64,000 bases of DNA from Sva-07 sp963717385. Lineage in GTDB: Bacteria > Actinomycetota > Acidimicrobiia > Acidimicrobiales > Ilumatobacteraceae. The stretch's first letter is position 1. Each line of letters starts with the position of its first letter. The DNA is taken from positions 292,033-356,032 of the forward strand of contig CAVQWE010000005.1 of NCBI GenBank assembly GCA_963717385.1, in the 5' to 3' direction. This document shows positions 41,215 to 52,050 of this stretch, piece after piece. The position numbers were made by a program, and so were the translations under genes. A model generated the notes under the pieces. The model did no database searches, was not told where the DNA came from, and saw only the letters and a program-made list of their open reading frames with translations.

Positions 41215-42353
41215 GACAGTGAACTCCTCGGGTTCACCGTAGTCGCCGCCGCGAGCTGCTCGATCGCCTCACGCTGCGCATCGGTCAGGTCGGTCGGCAC
41301 GTGGACGTTGACGGTGACGATCAGGTCGCCGGTGTGCTTCGGTGTTTCGATGCCCTTGCCGCGCACACGATGACGGCTGCCGGTCTGGGTGCCGGGCTTG
41401 AGCCGCAACGTGACACGGGGACCTTCGAGGGTGGGCACGTCGATGTCGCCACCGAGCGCCGCCTCGGCCACCGTGACCGGCACGGACACCGTGAGGTTGT
41501 CGCCACTGCGGCCGAAGAGCGCGTGCGGCATCACCTTGAGCTCGACCAGCAGGTCGCCAGCGGGTCCGCCGTTTCGTCCCGGACCGCCACGCCCCTTGAG
41601 GCGAATCGTCTGGCCGTCCTTGACGCCGGCGGGAATGCGCGTCTTGACTTCGCGTTGGCGTTGCTCGACACCGGAGCCACGACAGGTCGGGCAGGGATCT
41701 TCGATGCGGCTGCCTTGGCCACCGCACACTCGACACGGCGACGAGAACGAGAAGCCTCCCTGGTTGTCGTCGACGACGCCGCGGCCGCCGCACGCCGAAC
41801 ACATCACCGGTGACGTACCCGGCTTGGCGCCCGAGCCGTTGCAGGTGGAGCACTGTGCGTCGGTGGTGAGGAACAACGTGGTGGTGATGCCATGGACCGC
41901 ATCCTTGAAGTCGACGGTCAGCTGCGCGGTGATGTCGGCGCCGCGTCGCGGGCCGACGCCGGATGCGCCGCCGGAGCGACCACGACCTGGCGCCCCACGT
42001 CCGAACATCGAGCCGAACAGGTCGCCGAGGCCACCGTCGCCGCCCATGTTCTCGACGTTGAAGGAGAAACCGCCCGGCGCTCCACGACCACCCATGCCAC
42101 CCATGCCACCCATCGGACCGATGGCGCGGATCTCGTCGTACTCGGTGCGTTTGGCGTCGTCACCGAGCACGTCGTAGGCGTTGGCGATCTCTTTGAACTT
42201 CTCCTCGGCGGCGGCGTCGCCGGGGTTCTTGTCGGGGTGCAGGTCGCGAGCGAGCTTGCGATAGGCCTTGGTGATCTCCTTGGCCGTGGCCTTCTTGTCG
42301 ACCCCAAGGGTGCGGTAGAAGTCCTTCTCGTACCAGTCACGTTGTGCGCTCAT
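41211..42353 (-). CDS. dnaJ: Molecular chaperone DnaJ
   Basis: DnaJ is the J-domain co-chaperone that delivers substrates to DnaK and stimulates its ATPase. The J-domain carries the HPD motif (ARDLHPDKNPGD) near residue 43. A Gly-rich region follows (GPMGGMGGMGGRG). Four CxxCxGxG-type zinc repeats cover about residues 155-225, starting with CSTCNGSG and ending with CPTCRGSG. The C-terminal substrate domains complete the 380 residues. A strong GGAGGTG ribosome site sits 8 bases before ATG 42353. It is third in the dnaK-grpE-dnaJ-hspR operon. Confidence 0.96.
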   Translation of the reverse strand: MSAQRDWYEKDFYRTLGVDKKATAKEITKAYRKLARDLHPDKNPGDAAAEEKFKEIANAYDVLGDDAKRTEYDEIRAIGPMGGMGGMGGRGAPGGFSFNVENMGGDGGLGDLFGSMFGRGAPGRGRSGGASGVGPRRGADITAQLTVDFKDAVHGITTTLFLTTDAQCSTCNGSGAKPGTSPVMCSACGGRGVVDDNQGGFSFSSPCRVCGGQGSRIEDPCPTCRGSGVEQRQREVKTRIPAGVKDGQTIRLKGRGGPGRNGGPAGDLLVELKVMPHALFGRSGDNLTVSVPVTVAEAALGGDIDVPTLEGPRVTLRLKPGTQTGSRHRVRGKGIETPKHTGDLIVTVNVHVPTDLTDAQREAIEQLAAATTVNPRSSLS

Positions 42354-42379
42354 CGGAAATCACCTCCTCCTCTCGGGTG

Positions 42380-42415
42380 ATCACATCGTGGGTCTGACCC
42401 CTGGTGTGATCGCGT
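42380..42415. repeat. GGGTCTGACCCC repeat element, copy C
   Basis: The core GGGTCTGACCCC is at 42390-42401, with TGATCACATCG on the left and TGGTGTGATCGCG on the right. It fills the grpE-dnaJ gap, right beside the dnaJ ribosome site. As RNA it could fold and influence dnaJ translation within the operon, but there is no direct evidence. Confidence 0.65.
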
Positions 42416-42421
42416 CGTCGT

Positions 42422-43003
42422 TCAGTCTTTCGTTCGCACCATTGCTGGGCGCAGGACCTTGTCTTTCCAGGTGTAGCCGCTGCGCAACACCTCGGCCACG
42501 ATGGGCTCTCCGCCCTCGCCGGGCTCGTGCGCCACTGCTTCGGCAACCTCGGGGTCGAACGGCTCGTTCTCGAGCGCCAGGATCTCGAGACCATGCTTCT
42601 TCAGCTCGATGAGCATCTGGTTGAGCAGCGGCCCGACTTCGTCGGGGTGGCGAACAAAGGCCGCTTCGGCTGCATCGAGCACCGGGAGCAACGCCTCGGC
42701 GAGGCGGCCCGAGGCACGATCGGCCTCGGCGAGCGACTGCGCCGAGGCGCGCTTGCGGAAGTTGTCGAAATCGGCCTGGATGCGTTGCGCCATTCCCTTG
42801 TACTCCTCGCGCTCGGCGAGCAGGGCAGGCACGTCGACATCGGAGTAGTCGATGTCGCCGACGATGGCGTCGAAGTCGTCGACCTCGCTGGCGCGTTCGG
42901 AGTCGTCATCACCAACCGCCCCACCCGACGGCGCGGCTGCGCCGTCGGGGAGGCCGGTGTCGTGTTCGTTCTTCTCGGGTGGGTCGACCATGTCGCCGTC
43001 CAT
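42422..43003 (-). CDS. grpE: Nucleotide exchange factor GrpE
   Basis: GrpE releases ADP from DnaK. The protein has 193 residues. A disordered, acidic N-terminal region is followed by a long helix (YKGMAQRIQADFDNFRKRAS) near 70-90. The beta-domain has the segment KHGLEILALENEPFDPEVAEAV and ends VLRSGYTWKDKVLRPAMVRT, all typical of GrpE. The start at 43003 has a GAGG ribosome site that overlaps the dnaK stop region, seven bases upstream. It lies second in the chaperone operon. Confidence 0.95.
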   Translation of the reverse strand: MDGDMVDPPEKNEHDTGLPDGAAAPSGGAVGDDDSERASEVDDFDAIVGDIDYSDVDVPALLAEREEYKGMAQRIQADFDNFRKRASAQSLAEADRASGRLAEALLPVLDAAEAAFVRHPDEVGPLLNQMLIELKKHGLEILALENEPFDPEVAEAVAHEPGEGGEPIVAEVLRSGYTWKDKVLRPAMVRTKD

Positions 43004-43010
43004 CGCTACC

Positions 43011-44879
<1,869 letters not shown>

Positions 44880-44984
44880 GAGATGCTCCTCTTGCGGGGT
44901 TGTCTTGATGTGTCTGGGGGATCAACGATTCAGACACCAACGATACGGGTCGATCAATCGCATCGCAACACCACTGTGAGAAAA

Positions 44985-45005
44985 CTTGAGTGCATGCGAC
45001 TCAAG
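44985..45005 (-). promoter_or_regulatory. HAIR operator (HspR binding site) for the dnaK operon
   Basis: CTTGAGT, a 7-nt spacer (GCATGCG) and ACTCAAG form an exact match to the HAIR inverted repeat bound by HspR in Streptomyces and mycobacteria. It lies between the cytidine deaminase stop and the dnaK start. The presence of hspR at the operon end makes autoregulation likely. Confidence 0.9.
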
Positions 45006-45015
45006 TTTGTGGGCG

Positions 45016-45429
45016 TCAGTCCGTCGACAAGAACTCCGGGCCGAACGAGTGCGGGAGGAGCTCGGCGACCGTCGTCGACCACGTGGGGCCGTGGGTGGCC
45101 ACCGAGTGCACGACGACATCCGGGCCGGCGAACTCGCGGATGCGTTGGCGGCAACCGCCGCACGGCGTTCCCGGATCGTCGCCGTCGGTCACGACCACGA
45201 TCTCGGCGATCGCTCGTTCGCCGGCGGCGACCATCGACGCGATGGCCCCCGCCTCGGCACACGATCCGAGCGGGTACGCAGCGTTCTCGACGTTGCAGCC
45301 CACGATCACTGCGCCGGAAGCGGTTCTGATCGCTGCACCCACGCGATAGTTCGAGTACGGGCAGTACGCCAGCAAGTGGATCGCCCGAGCGGCGGCCAGC
45401 AAGTCGGGATCGGGCTCAGATGCGCTCAT
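45016..45429 (-). CDS. cdd: Cytidine deaminase
   Basis: Cytidine deaminase converts cytidine and deoxycytidine to uridines in pyrimidine salvage. The 137-residue size suits the tetrameric type. Zinc ligands are Cys in GSCAEAGAI (with catalytic Glu) and in TPCGGCRQRI. The substrate loop CPYSNYRVGAAI and CNVENAAYP are present. One oddity is CAEAGAI where most members have CAER. It ends only 11 bp before the dnaK HAIR, so any readthrough would enter the chaperone operon. Confidence 0.92.
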   Translation of the reverse strand: MSASEPDPDLLAAARAIHLLAYCPYSNYRVGAAIRTASGAVIVGCNVENAAYPLGSCAEAGAIASMVAAGERAIAEIVVVTDGDDPGTPCGGCRQRIREFAGPDVVVHSVATHGPTWSTTVAELLPHSFGPEFLSTD

Positions 45430-45450
45430 GACCCCATCATGGTGCGTCGA

Positions 45451-46468
45451 TCAGGCGCCGAAGCCGTCGGGGTGGGTTCGTTGCCATTCCCAATGGTCGA
45501 CGCACATGTTGTCGATGGTTCGCTCGGCGCGCCAGCCGAGTTCCTGTTCGGCCTTCGACACATCCGCATACGACACCGCCTGATCGCCTGCACGGCGATC
45601 GACCACGCGGCGCGGGATCGGATGTCCGACGGCGCGTTCGACTGCATCGATCATCTCGAACACCGAGGTGCCGCGCCCCGTGCCCAGATTCCAGGTGTGG
45701 ACCCCTGGGGTCTCGGCCAGCCGGCGAAGGGCGGCCACATGACCGCGTGCGAGATCCACGACGTGGATGTAGTCGCGAATGCACGTGCCGTCGGGGGTGT
45801 CGTAGTCGTCACCGAACACCGAGAGTTCGGCCAATTTGCCGACCGCCACCTGCATGATGAACGGCATCAGGTTGTTCGGGACACCAGCCGGGTCCTCACC
45901 GATCCGACCACTCTCGTGGGCGCCGACCGGATTGAAGTAGCGCAGCAGCGCCACGGCCAACTCGGGGTCCGCTGCACCGGCTGCGGTGAGGATCCGCTCG
46001 ATCATGGCTTTCGTTTCGCCATAGGGATTCGTCGGCCCGATGAGCGCATCTTCGTGGAGCGGAACTGCGGCTCGTGGGCTGTAGACGGTGGCAGAAGACG
46101 AAAAGACCAGACGCTTCACCCCGTGCGCCGCCATCGTCTCGCCGAGCGTCAACGTCGTACCGAGGTTGACGTGGAAGTAGCGCAGCGGTTCTGCCACCGA
46201 CTCACCCACTGCTTTGAGCCCGGCGAAGTGGATCACCCCGTCGATCGAATGCTCGCGAGAACACCGCATCGAGTGCCTCGGCATCGGCGACGTCGAGGCG
46301 GTGGAACGCAATCGACCGCCCAGCGATCGACGCCGCCTCGTCGACCGCCTTCTCGGAACCGTTGGAGAGGTCGTCGACGACGACCACGTCGTAGCCGGCC
46401 TCGAGCAACGCGACACAGGTGTGGCTGCCGATGTAGCCGGCGCCACCGGTGACCAGGATCGTCTCCAT
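45451..46468 (-). CDS. galE: UDP-glucose 4-epimerase, one frameshift
   Basis: GalE interconverts UDP-glucose and UDP-galactose using bound NAD. The N-terminal NAD motif is VTGGAGYIGSHTCVALL. The catalytic Ser/Thr region is VFSSSATVYSP, and the Tyr-Lys pair lies in NPYGETKAMIE. NPVGAHESGRIGEDP and the tail YADVSKAEQELGWRAERT match the family. An extra base near 46255 breaks the frame between DAVF and HSIDGVIHFAG. The ATG at 46468 (METILVTG) is used. It supplies sugar nucleotides for envelope polysaccharides and is not close to other glycan genes here. Confidence 0.9.
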
Positions 46469-46502
46469 GCAGCCATTGGACCACATGTGGAACTTCGGGA
46501 CC

Positions 46503-47030
46503 TCAGACCATGGCGAGGCGATACAACAGCCCCGTCAGCGACAGACCGTCGCGAACGCGGCCGGCATCGACCTCGGCACGCACCTCGTCCCAAGACAACC
46601 ATTCGATTCTCTCGGACTCGTCGGGGTCTGTCGGGTCGCCGATGCGAATGGCCGACGACGCCAGAAAGACGTGAAATCTGGTGTCGCTGGTTCCGTTGTG
46701 GGGAAAGTACGAGGTCAACGGCGTCAGCGGGCCGGGGCGCCAACCGGTTTCTTCGAGCGTCTCTCGTTCCGCAGCCTCGAGAGGTGTCTCACCTGGGTCG
46801 ACACGCCCGGCAGGCAGCTCCCAGCCCCACGTGTCGGTGATGAAACGATGCCGCCAGAGCAGCAAGACCCCGCTGTCGGGGTCGTCGACCACGACCCCAG
46901 CGGCTGCAGCGGGCATGCGCAACACGTGATGTTCGAACCGAGCGCCACTCGGCAGTTCGACATCGACGAGGGCGACGCGCATCCATTCACTGTCGTAGAT
47001 CGTCCGCTCGCCGTGCACCGTCCACTCCAT
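46503..47030 (-). CDS. NUDIX hydrolase, ADP-ribose pyrophosphatase-like
   Basis: This is a 175-residue NUDIX protein. The Nudix box GRVDPGETPLEAAERETLEETGW, near residues 75-97, contains the REXXEE-type core (here RETLEETG) needed for divalent-metal hydrolysis. The N-terminal strands (WTVHGERTIYDSEWMRVALVDVELP) resemble ADP-ribose and NDP-sugar pyrophosphatases. ATG 47030 removes an unlikely Arg-rich upstream extension. It lies between galE and the transporter with no overlap. The substrate is not determinable. Confidence 0.85.
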   Translation of the reverse strand: MEWTVHGERTIYDSEWMRVALVDVELPSGARFEHHVLRMPAAAAGVVVDDPDSGVLLLWRHRFITDTWGWELPAGRVDPGETPLEAAERETLEETGWRPGPLTPLTSYFPHNGTSDTRFHVFLASSAIRIGDPTDPDESERIEWLSWDEVRAEVDAGRVRDGLSLTGLLYRLAMV

Positions 47031-47086
47031 CGCCAGGACCGTAGACGAACGTGGTTCCTCGAAACTCCGTTCTCGGGCAACCGCGG

Positions 47087-48884
47087 TCAGATGCCGAGGA
47101 CGATGGGGACGACGATCGGCGTGACGATCAGCGTGACCAGGCTGAGCGGAGCACCGACGATGGTGAAGTCGCGGAACTTGTAGCCACCGAGGCCGTACAC
47201 CATCAAGTTCGTCTGGTAGCCGATCGGCGACAGGAACGAACACGACGCGCCGATCAGTACCACGATGGCGAACGAGCGGGGGTCGAGCCCGGCCTCGACG
47301 GCGGTGGCCATCGCGACCGGCAACATCAGTGCAGCGGCTGCGTTGTTCGACAACAGTTCGGTGAGGATCATCGTGGCGACCAACACAGCGACGAGTCGAC
47401 CCACGTCGCCGAACGGGTCACCAAGGTTGCCGAGCACGATCGCCATCTCGCCGGCAAGGCCACTCACCGCCACAGCGGTGCCGAGGCTGATCGACATCGC
47501 AATCGTGAGCACCACGTTGAGGTTGACGGCTCGTCGCGCTTCGGTCACGCTGATCACCCTCGTCGCGATCAGCACCACAGCAGCCAACACCGATGCTTCC
47601 ATCAGGTCGAGCACGTTCGTGACGACGGCTGCGATCATGGCGACGATCGCAGTGATCACCAAACCAGCCCGATCGGGTCGCGCTGGAGGTGCTGCGTCGA
47701 GCGAGGCGATGACGCTGAAGTCGCCGTGGCCACGCCACTGTCGTTCGAACTCCGGAGTCGCGAGCACCAGCAGCACGTCGCCGGGGCGGAGCACTACTGT
47801 GCCGAGCTTGCCCGGCAGATCGTCGTCGTGGCGACGGATTGCCAGCACCGCTGCGTCGTAGCGAGAACGGAAGCCCGACTCACGCAGGGTGGCCCCGGCC
47901 AACTCGGACCGCTCGGACACCACCGCTTCGAAGAGCCCTGCGTCGGGTCGATCACCGGCACCGACGAGATGTGCGTTCTCCGCGCTCGACAAGCCGCGCA
48001 CTTCGAGCAGGTCGACCACGTCGACGACATCGCCAGCGAAGTAGCACACGTCGCCAGCACTGAGCATGGTGCCCGGACGCGCCGGGCACCACGGTCGATG
48101 CCCGCTCGACACCGGCCAGGAACACACCCCGCAGGTGGCGAAGTCCGGCAGCATCCACCGTTTGACCGACCAGCGGTCCATCGTCGTCGACGCGTAGGGC
48201 GATCGTGTACGGCTGAGTGCTCACCTCGTTCTCGGGTCCGTCGCCTCGACGGTTGCGAAGCAGCAGCGGCGCCGTGATCACGAGCACGGCGATACCGATC
48301 GCGGCGACGGGAAGCCCGACCCCGGTGATCTCGAACACGCCGAGCGGCTCACCGCCCTGCGCGACGAGCAAATCCGAGACGACGAGGTTGGTCGACGTGC
48401 CGATCACGGTGACCACGCCGCCGAAGACCGCCGCATACGACAACGGGATCAGATAGGGCGACGCAGACACGCCCGAACGGCGACACCAGGTGACCACCCG
48501 CGGCGCCGCGAGCGCGACCAACGGCGTATTCGGGAGGATCGCCGACAACGCACCGCTGGCCACCGCCAATCGGCCGAGACGCGCTCGGCTGCCCTCGGAT
48601 GCGTGGGCCGCGGCCCGCTTCGGCGATCCGTCGAGCAATCGATCGATCAGCGGCGACAGCGCTCCGGTCACCGTGGCTGCTCCCGCGAGCACGTAGAGCG
48701 CCGCGATCGTGATCGGCGCCGACGACGACAGCCCCGAGAGCGCTTCGCCCTGATCGATCACGTTGGTCAGGAGCAACAGACCGACCGCAGAGCCCATCGC
48801 CGCCGCGGCGGGCAGCCGATCGAAGGCGAGGACGCCGAACGTGACAATCAGCACTGCGAGCGTGATCCAGGCGTCGGTCGTCAC
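47087..48884 (-). CDS. SLC13/DASS-type ion transporter with TrkA-C (RCK_C) domains, one frameshift
   Basis: This is a membrane transporter of the CitMHS/SLC13 (DASS) type with a central cytoplasmic pair of TrkA-C-like regulatory domains. TMs occupy the N-terminal half (LAVLIVTFGVLAFDRLPAAAA; ALYVLAGAATVTGALSP) and the C-terminal half. The motifs ILPNTPLVALAAPRV and SNNAAAALMLPVA are the two family repeats, and IGTSTNLVVSDLL is the typical binding loop. Between them are the TrkA-C segments (IALRVDDDGPLVGQTV and LLVLATPEFERQW). An extra base near 48075 shifts the frame in the first TrkA-C domain. GTG 48884 overlaps the M14 peptidase stop. It may move sulfate, dicarboxylates or similar anions. 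Confidence 0.85.
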
Positions 48885-50608
48885 CGGCCGACCACGCTGA
48901 CATCGCGCAACGAACCGAGCACGATGTCGATCGTGTCCGTACCGGCGCGTTGGTGTCGGACCGTGACGGTGACCACGGTGTCGGCCGGGGCTCGCAGGAG
49001 CCACGAACAGCTGACGCGGTCGGGTGTGCCCTCGGTGGCGTTGGTGAAGCGGACCGCCGACGAACCAGCGAGTTGCCCGAGCGGGCGACGTGCTGGTCCG
49101 TCGAGGATCTCGATCGGTCCATCGACGTCGGCCAGGATCGGCTGGACGAGTTCGTCCGTGTGCGCCCTGGTGCTCACCGTCGTCGGAAGCCACCCGGTGT
49201 TCGACACGCCGATCGTGACGCGCCAGGTGTCGTCGCCCACAGCCCGCACATCACAGTGGCCGATCTCGACGCACGGGGCGGCGAGGGCCTGGGCAACGGC
49301 GAAGTCGGCGTGACGATCGACTTCCGCGAGCAGTCGGTCGGGTGGTGGGTTGGTCCACGAGTACAACCCGTTCCAGCCGCCGAGTTCCACCGGGCCGAGC
49401 TGTGGATGGTCGAACGGATACCAGTCGACGAACCCTCGGGTGGGCTCGTCGTCGGAGTTGTCGTCGAGCCACCGCAGCACGGCGAGTCGCTCCGCGTCCG
49501 TGGGGCCGGTGTACCAGAAATGGGTCGACTGCTTCTCGCCGGTGGCAGCATGCACGATGTCCCAGAACTCGGTGGTCCAGCCGAACACACCGAGGTGCTC
49601 GTAGGCCCAATCGTCGGAGGCGCCGCTCATCGTTTCGGTCGGGTCCCAGGTGAAGTCCTCGTAGACCGAGTACGAGGGGTAGCCGGTGAATTCGGTGCCG
49701 ATCGCCGCCAGTTGTTTCCACGCCCAGACATCACCGGGCGGGAGCTTCGAATCGGGCATGGTCGACGACGGCCGCAAGATGACCCCGCCGCTCGTGTGGA
49801 ACGCATTGAACCCACAGACGTTCGGTCTGGCGATGATCGCCCGCACCAGCGCGTCGATCTCGGGCTCGGAGAGCGGGTGGTCGCCGGCTCCTGGCACCTT
49901 CGCGCCCCACCCCGCCGGGTAGTTGCGGTTGAGGTCGAGCCCTTCGGGCGGCGGAGCAGGGGCCACGTGGAACCCGTCGAAGTCCTCGACGACCCCCTCG
50001 TCGAGGACCCGATATCGAGGCACGTCAGGGCCAACACCAGCTGGCGGCACCGGGACGAGGAGCCGAGCATCATCGGGGTGGGCCACCCACGGTCCGACGG
50101 GGTCGGGGAAACGCATCTGGAGGATGCGCCCGTCGCCGTCGACATCCTCCTCGTGCAGGCCGGGCCACCGGTGGGCGTCGGCGTGTGGCCAGGGGCGCAC
50201 GCTCGAACGTCGGAACCTCGGGCGGTCGGCCAGCACCCATTCGGCGCCGTCGGGGTTCACGCGTGGCACGACGTAGAAGGTGCGGGTGCGCAGCGCCCGG
50301 GTGATCACCTCGTCGCCAGCTGTGTATCCGTCGACCAGGCGGCGCAGCAGACGACACGCCGCAACCGTGGCGGTGAGCTCGACCGCGTGGATGCTGGCAT
50401 CGACCCACTGTGCCGGCTTGGTGTCGTGGGTACCGGTCGAGGCGTCGGTCACGGTGACCAGCAGGAGGTCGCGCCCTTCGTACGATGTGCCGTAGGTGTC
50501 GACGGCAACGAGATCGGGATGCGCTGTTGCCAGCGCATCGATCCACTCGACCAGTTCCGGGTACCGCAGGAAACGGTCGAAGGCATAGTCGTCGAACAGG
50601 GTGGCCAC
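48881..50608 (-). CDS. M14-family zinc carboxypeptidase-like protein
   Basis: This is a 575-residue protein with the M14 fold. The HxxE zinc motif is SIHAVELTAT near residue 75, and VVPRVNPDGAEWVL holds the Arg/Asn-containing substrate motif. The third zinc His is probably in NAFHTSGGVIL, and the catalytic Glu in TTEFWDIV near residue 355. The C-terminal third has a beta-rich domain resembling a C-terminal binding module. No signal peptide is seen. It is translationally coupled to the SLC13 transporter, suggesting uptake of a product the enzyme makes or trims. The natural peptide or amide substrate is unknown. Confidence 0.85.
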   Translation of the reverse strand: MATLFDDYAFDRFLRYPELVEWIDALATAHPDLVAVDTYGTSYEGRDLLLVTVTDASTGTHDTKPAQWVDASIHAVELTATVAACRLLRRLVDGYTAGDEVITRALRTRTFYVVPRVNPDGAEWVLADRPRFRRSSVRPWPHADAHRWPGLHEEDVDGDGRILQMRFPDPVGPWVAHPDDARLLVPVPPAGVGPDVPRYRVLDEGVVEDFDGFHVAPAPPPEGLDLNRNYPAGWGAKVPGAGDHPLSEPEIDALVRAIIARPNVCGFNAFHTSGGVILRPSSTMPDSKLPPGDVWAWKQLAAIGTEFTGYPSYSVYEDFTWDPTETMSGASDDWAYEHLGVFGWTTEFWDIVHAATGEKQSTHFWYTGPTDAERLAVLRWLDDNSDDEPTRGFVDWYPFDHPQLGPVELGGWNGLYSWTNPPPDRLLAEVDRHADFAVAQALAAPCVEIGHCDVRAVGDDTWRVTIGVSNTGWLPTTVSTRAHTDELVQPILADVDGPIEILDGPARRPLGQLAGSSAVRFTNATEGTPDRVSCSWLLRAPADTVVTVTVRHQRAGTDTIDIVLGSLRDVSVVGR

Positions 50609-50632
50609 ATCGGAAGACTACGTTCGGCGGCC

Positions 50633-51484
50633 ATGACCAGCGACGACACTCTGACCCTGGCTGATGGTCGCACCCTGGCCTACACCTCGATCGGCGCGCC
50701 GGGCGCTGCGGTCGTCGTGTACCACCACGGCGCTCCCGGCAGCCGCCTCGAGCTCGTTGGGCTCGACGATGCCGCCCGCGCGGCAGGCGTTCGGATCGTC
50801 ACACCCGACCGACCGGGCTACGGCGGGTCGAGCCCGCAGCCCGGACGCACCACCGCTGGGTTCACCGATGACGTCGCCGCACTCGTCGATCACCTCGGAG
50901 TCGAGAAGTTCGCCGTGATGGGGCTGTCGTCCGGCGGCCCGTACGCGGTGGCGTGTGCGTCACTGCTCGGCGCACGCGTGACGAGTGCGATCGTGGCAGC
51001 CGGCAACACCGACATGAGTTGGCCCGATGCCGCCGACGGCTACCTGCCGTCGGAGCTCGAGGTGATGGCCCTCGCCGATGCCGACGCTGCAGCGGCCGCT
51101 TGCTCCGCACGGTACGGCGACGATGGGTCGAGGTTCTTCGAGGGCGAGATGGACCTCGGACCGACCGACAACGCCTGGCTCGCCGACGACACCAACGCGA
51201 CCGGGCTGTTCACCTCGATGGGTGAGGCGTTCGCCCAGGGGATCGTCGGCTATGCCCACGACATCTGGGTGCAAGGGCGTGCGTGGTCGTTCGACACCGC
51301 TGCAATCGGATGCCCGGTGATCGTGGTCCACGGCGACGACGATCAACTGGTGCCGATCGCCCACAGCCGCCACACCGCATCGCTGATCCCCGGCGCCGAG
51401 CTGCGGATCCTCCAGGGCGTCGGCCATCTCAGCCTCGTCGACTCGCTCCCCACCATCGCCGCCGCAGCGACCTCCGACGGATGA
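50633..51484 (+). CDS. Alpha/beta hydrolase
   Basis: This is a 283-residue alpha/beta hydrolase. The oxyanion segment YHHGAPGSRLE lies near residue 27, the nucleophile elbow GLSSGGPYA near 98, the acid residue in VHGDDDQLVP and the catalytic His in GVGHLSLVD, so the triad is complete. The lid region is helical (PSELEVMALADADAAAAACS). ATG 50633 is preferred because longer starts only extend over the opposite-strand M14 gene. The family includes lactonases, haloperoxidases and esterases, and the specific reaction is not known. Confidence 0.88.
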   Translation: MTSDDTLTLADGRTLAYTSIGAPGAAVVVYHHGAPGSRLELVGLDDAARAAGVRIVTPDRPGYGGSSPQPGRTTAGFTDDVAALVDHLGVEKFAVMGLSSGGPYAVACASLLGARVTSAIVAAGNTDMSWPDAADGYLPSELEVMALADADAAAAACSARYGDDGSRFFEGEMDLGPTDNAWLADDTNATGLFTSMGEAFAQGIVGYAHDIWVQGRAWSFDTAAIGCPVIVVHGDDDQLVPIAHSRHTASLIPGAELRILQGVGHLSLVDSLPTIAAAATSDG

Positions 51485-51533
51485 TGCACTCCGCTGCTCA
51501 TCGACAGTGACAGAACCGCCTAAGGTTCCGCTC

Positions 51534-51959
51534 ATGGCCAGCAAGAAACAACATTTGGAAACGCTCCGTGGGGTCGCACTCTTCAGTGGGTGCAGCAACA
51601 AGGAACTCGAGAAGGTTGCCAAGGCCAGCGACGAGATCCGCATGACCGCGGGCACCCTGATCGTCGACCAGGGCCAGACCGGGCGCGAGGCCTTCGTGGT
51701 GATCGAAGGCGACGTCGAGATCAAACGCAACGGCCGCAAGGTGGCCACGCTCGGCCCAGGCGCTGTCGTCGGCGAGCTGTCGCTGCTCGATCACGGCCCG
51801 CGTACCGCCACCGCCATCTGCGCCACCGACTGCACGTTGCTGGTCATCGACCAGCGCCGCTTCCTCGGCGTGATCGACTCGGTGCCGGCGATTTCCCACA
51901 AGCTGCTCTCCAGCCTGGCTGCTCGCATCCGCGACCTCGATCGCCAGTACTTCGGCTGA
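51534..51959 (+). CDS. Cyclic nucleotide-binding domain protein
   Basis: This is a 141-residue protein consisting almost entirely of one cNMP-binding (CRP-like) beta-roll. The phosphate cassette region reads GELSLLDHGPRTATAIC near residue 84, with the conserved Glu and Arg. There is no DNA-binding domain, so it is a stand-alone sensor or an adaptor for another protein. The ATG at 51534 has a moderate upstream purine stretch (taaggtt). The gene ends at a copy of the 31-bp palindrome. The large Fe-S membrane protein starts about 90 bp downstream. Confidence 0.85.
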   Translation: MASKKQHLETLRGVALFSGCSNKELEKVAKASDEIRMTAGTLIVDQGQTGREAFVVIEGDVEIKRNGRKVATLGPGAVVGELSLLDHGPRTATAICATDCTLLVIDQRRFLGVIDSVPAISHKLLSSLAARIRDLDRQYFG

Positions 51960-51962
51960 CAC

Positions 51963-51993
51963 CGTACGAGATGTGTCCGACACATCTTGTACG
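51963..51993. terminator. Near-perfect palindrome, second copy of the 7439 element
   Basis: The arms CGTACGAGATGTGTC and GACACATCTTGTACG are reverse complements except for one G/T position that stays pairable in RNA. It lies just after the stop of the cNMP-binding gene, where it could act as terminator. The sequence nearly equals 7440-7470. Confidence 0.75.
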
Positions 51994-52050
51994 CATCTCG
52001 CTCAGCGGACATGACCGCCCACGGCATCAACGACTAGCGTTGCCGCCGTC

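Noticed and set aside
48950..51484. Open frame of 844 codons on the + strand across the M14 peptidase gene
   Set aside because: Only its last 283 codons (from 50633) are a real hydrolase. The earlier part is the antisense shadow of the conserved M14 gene, rich in Arg, Val and Gly with no family motifs.
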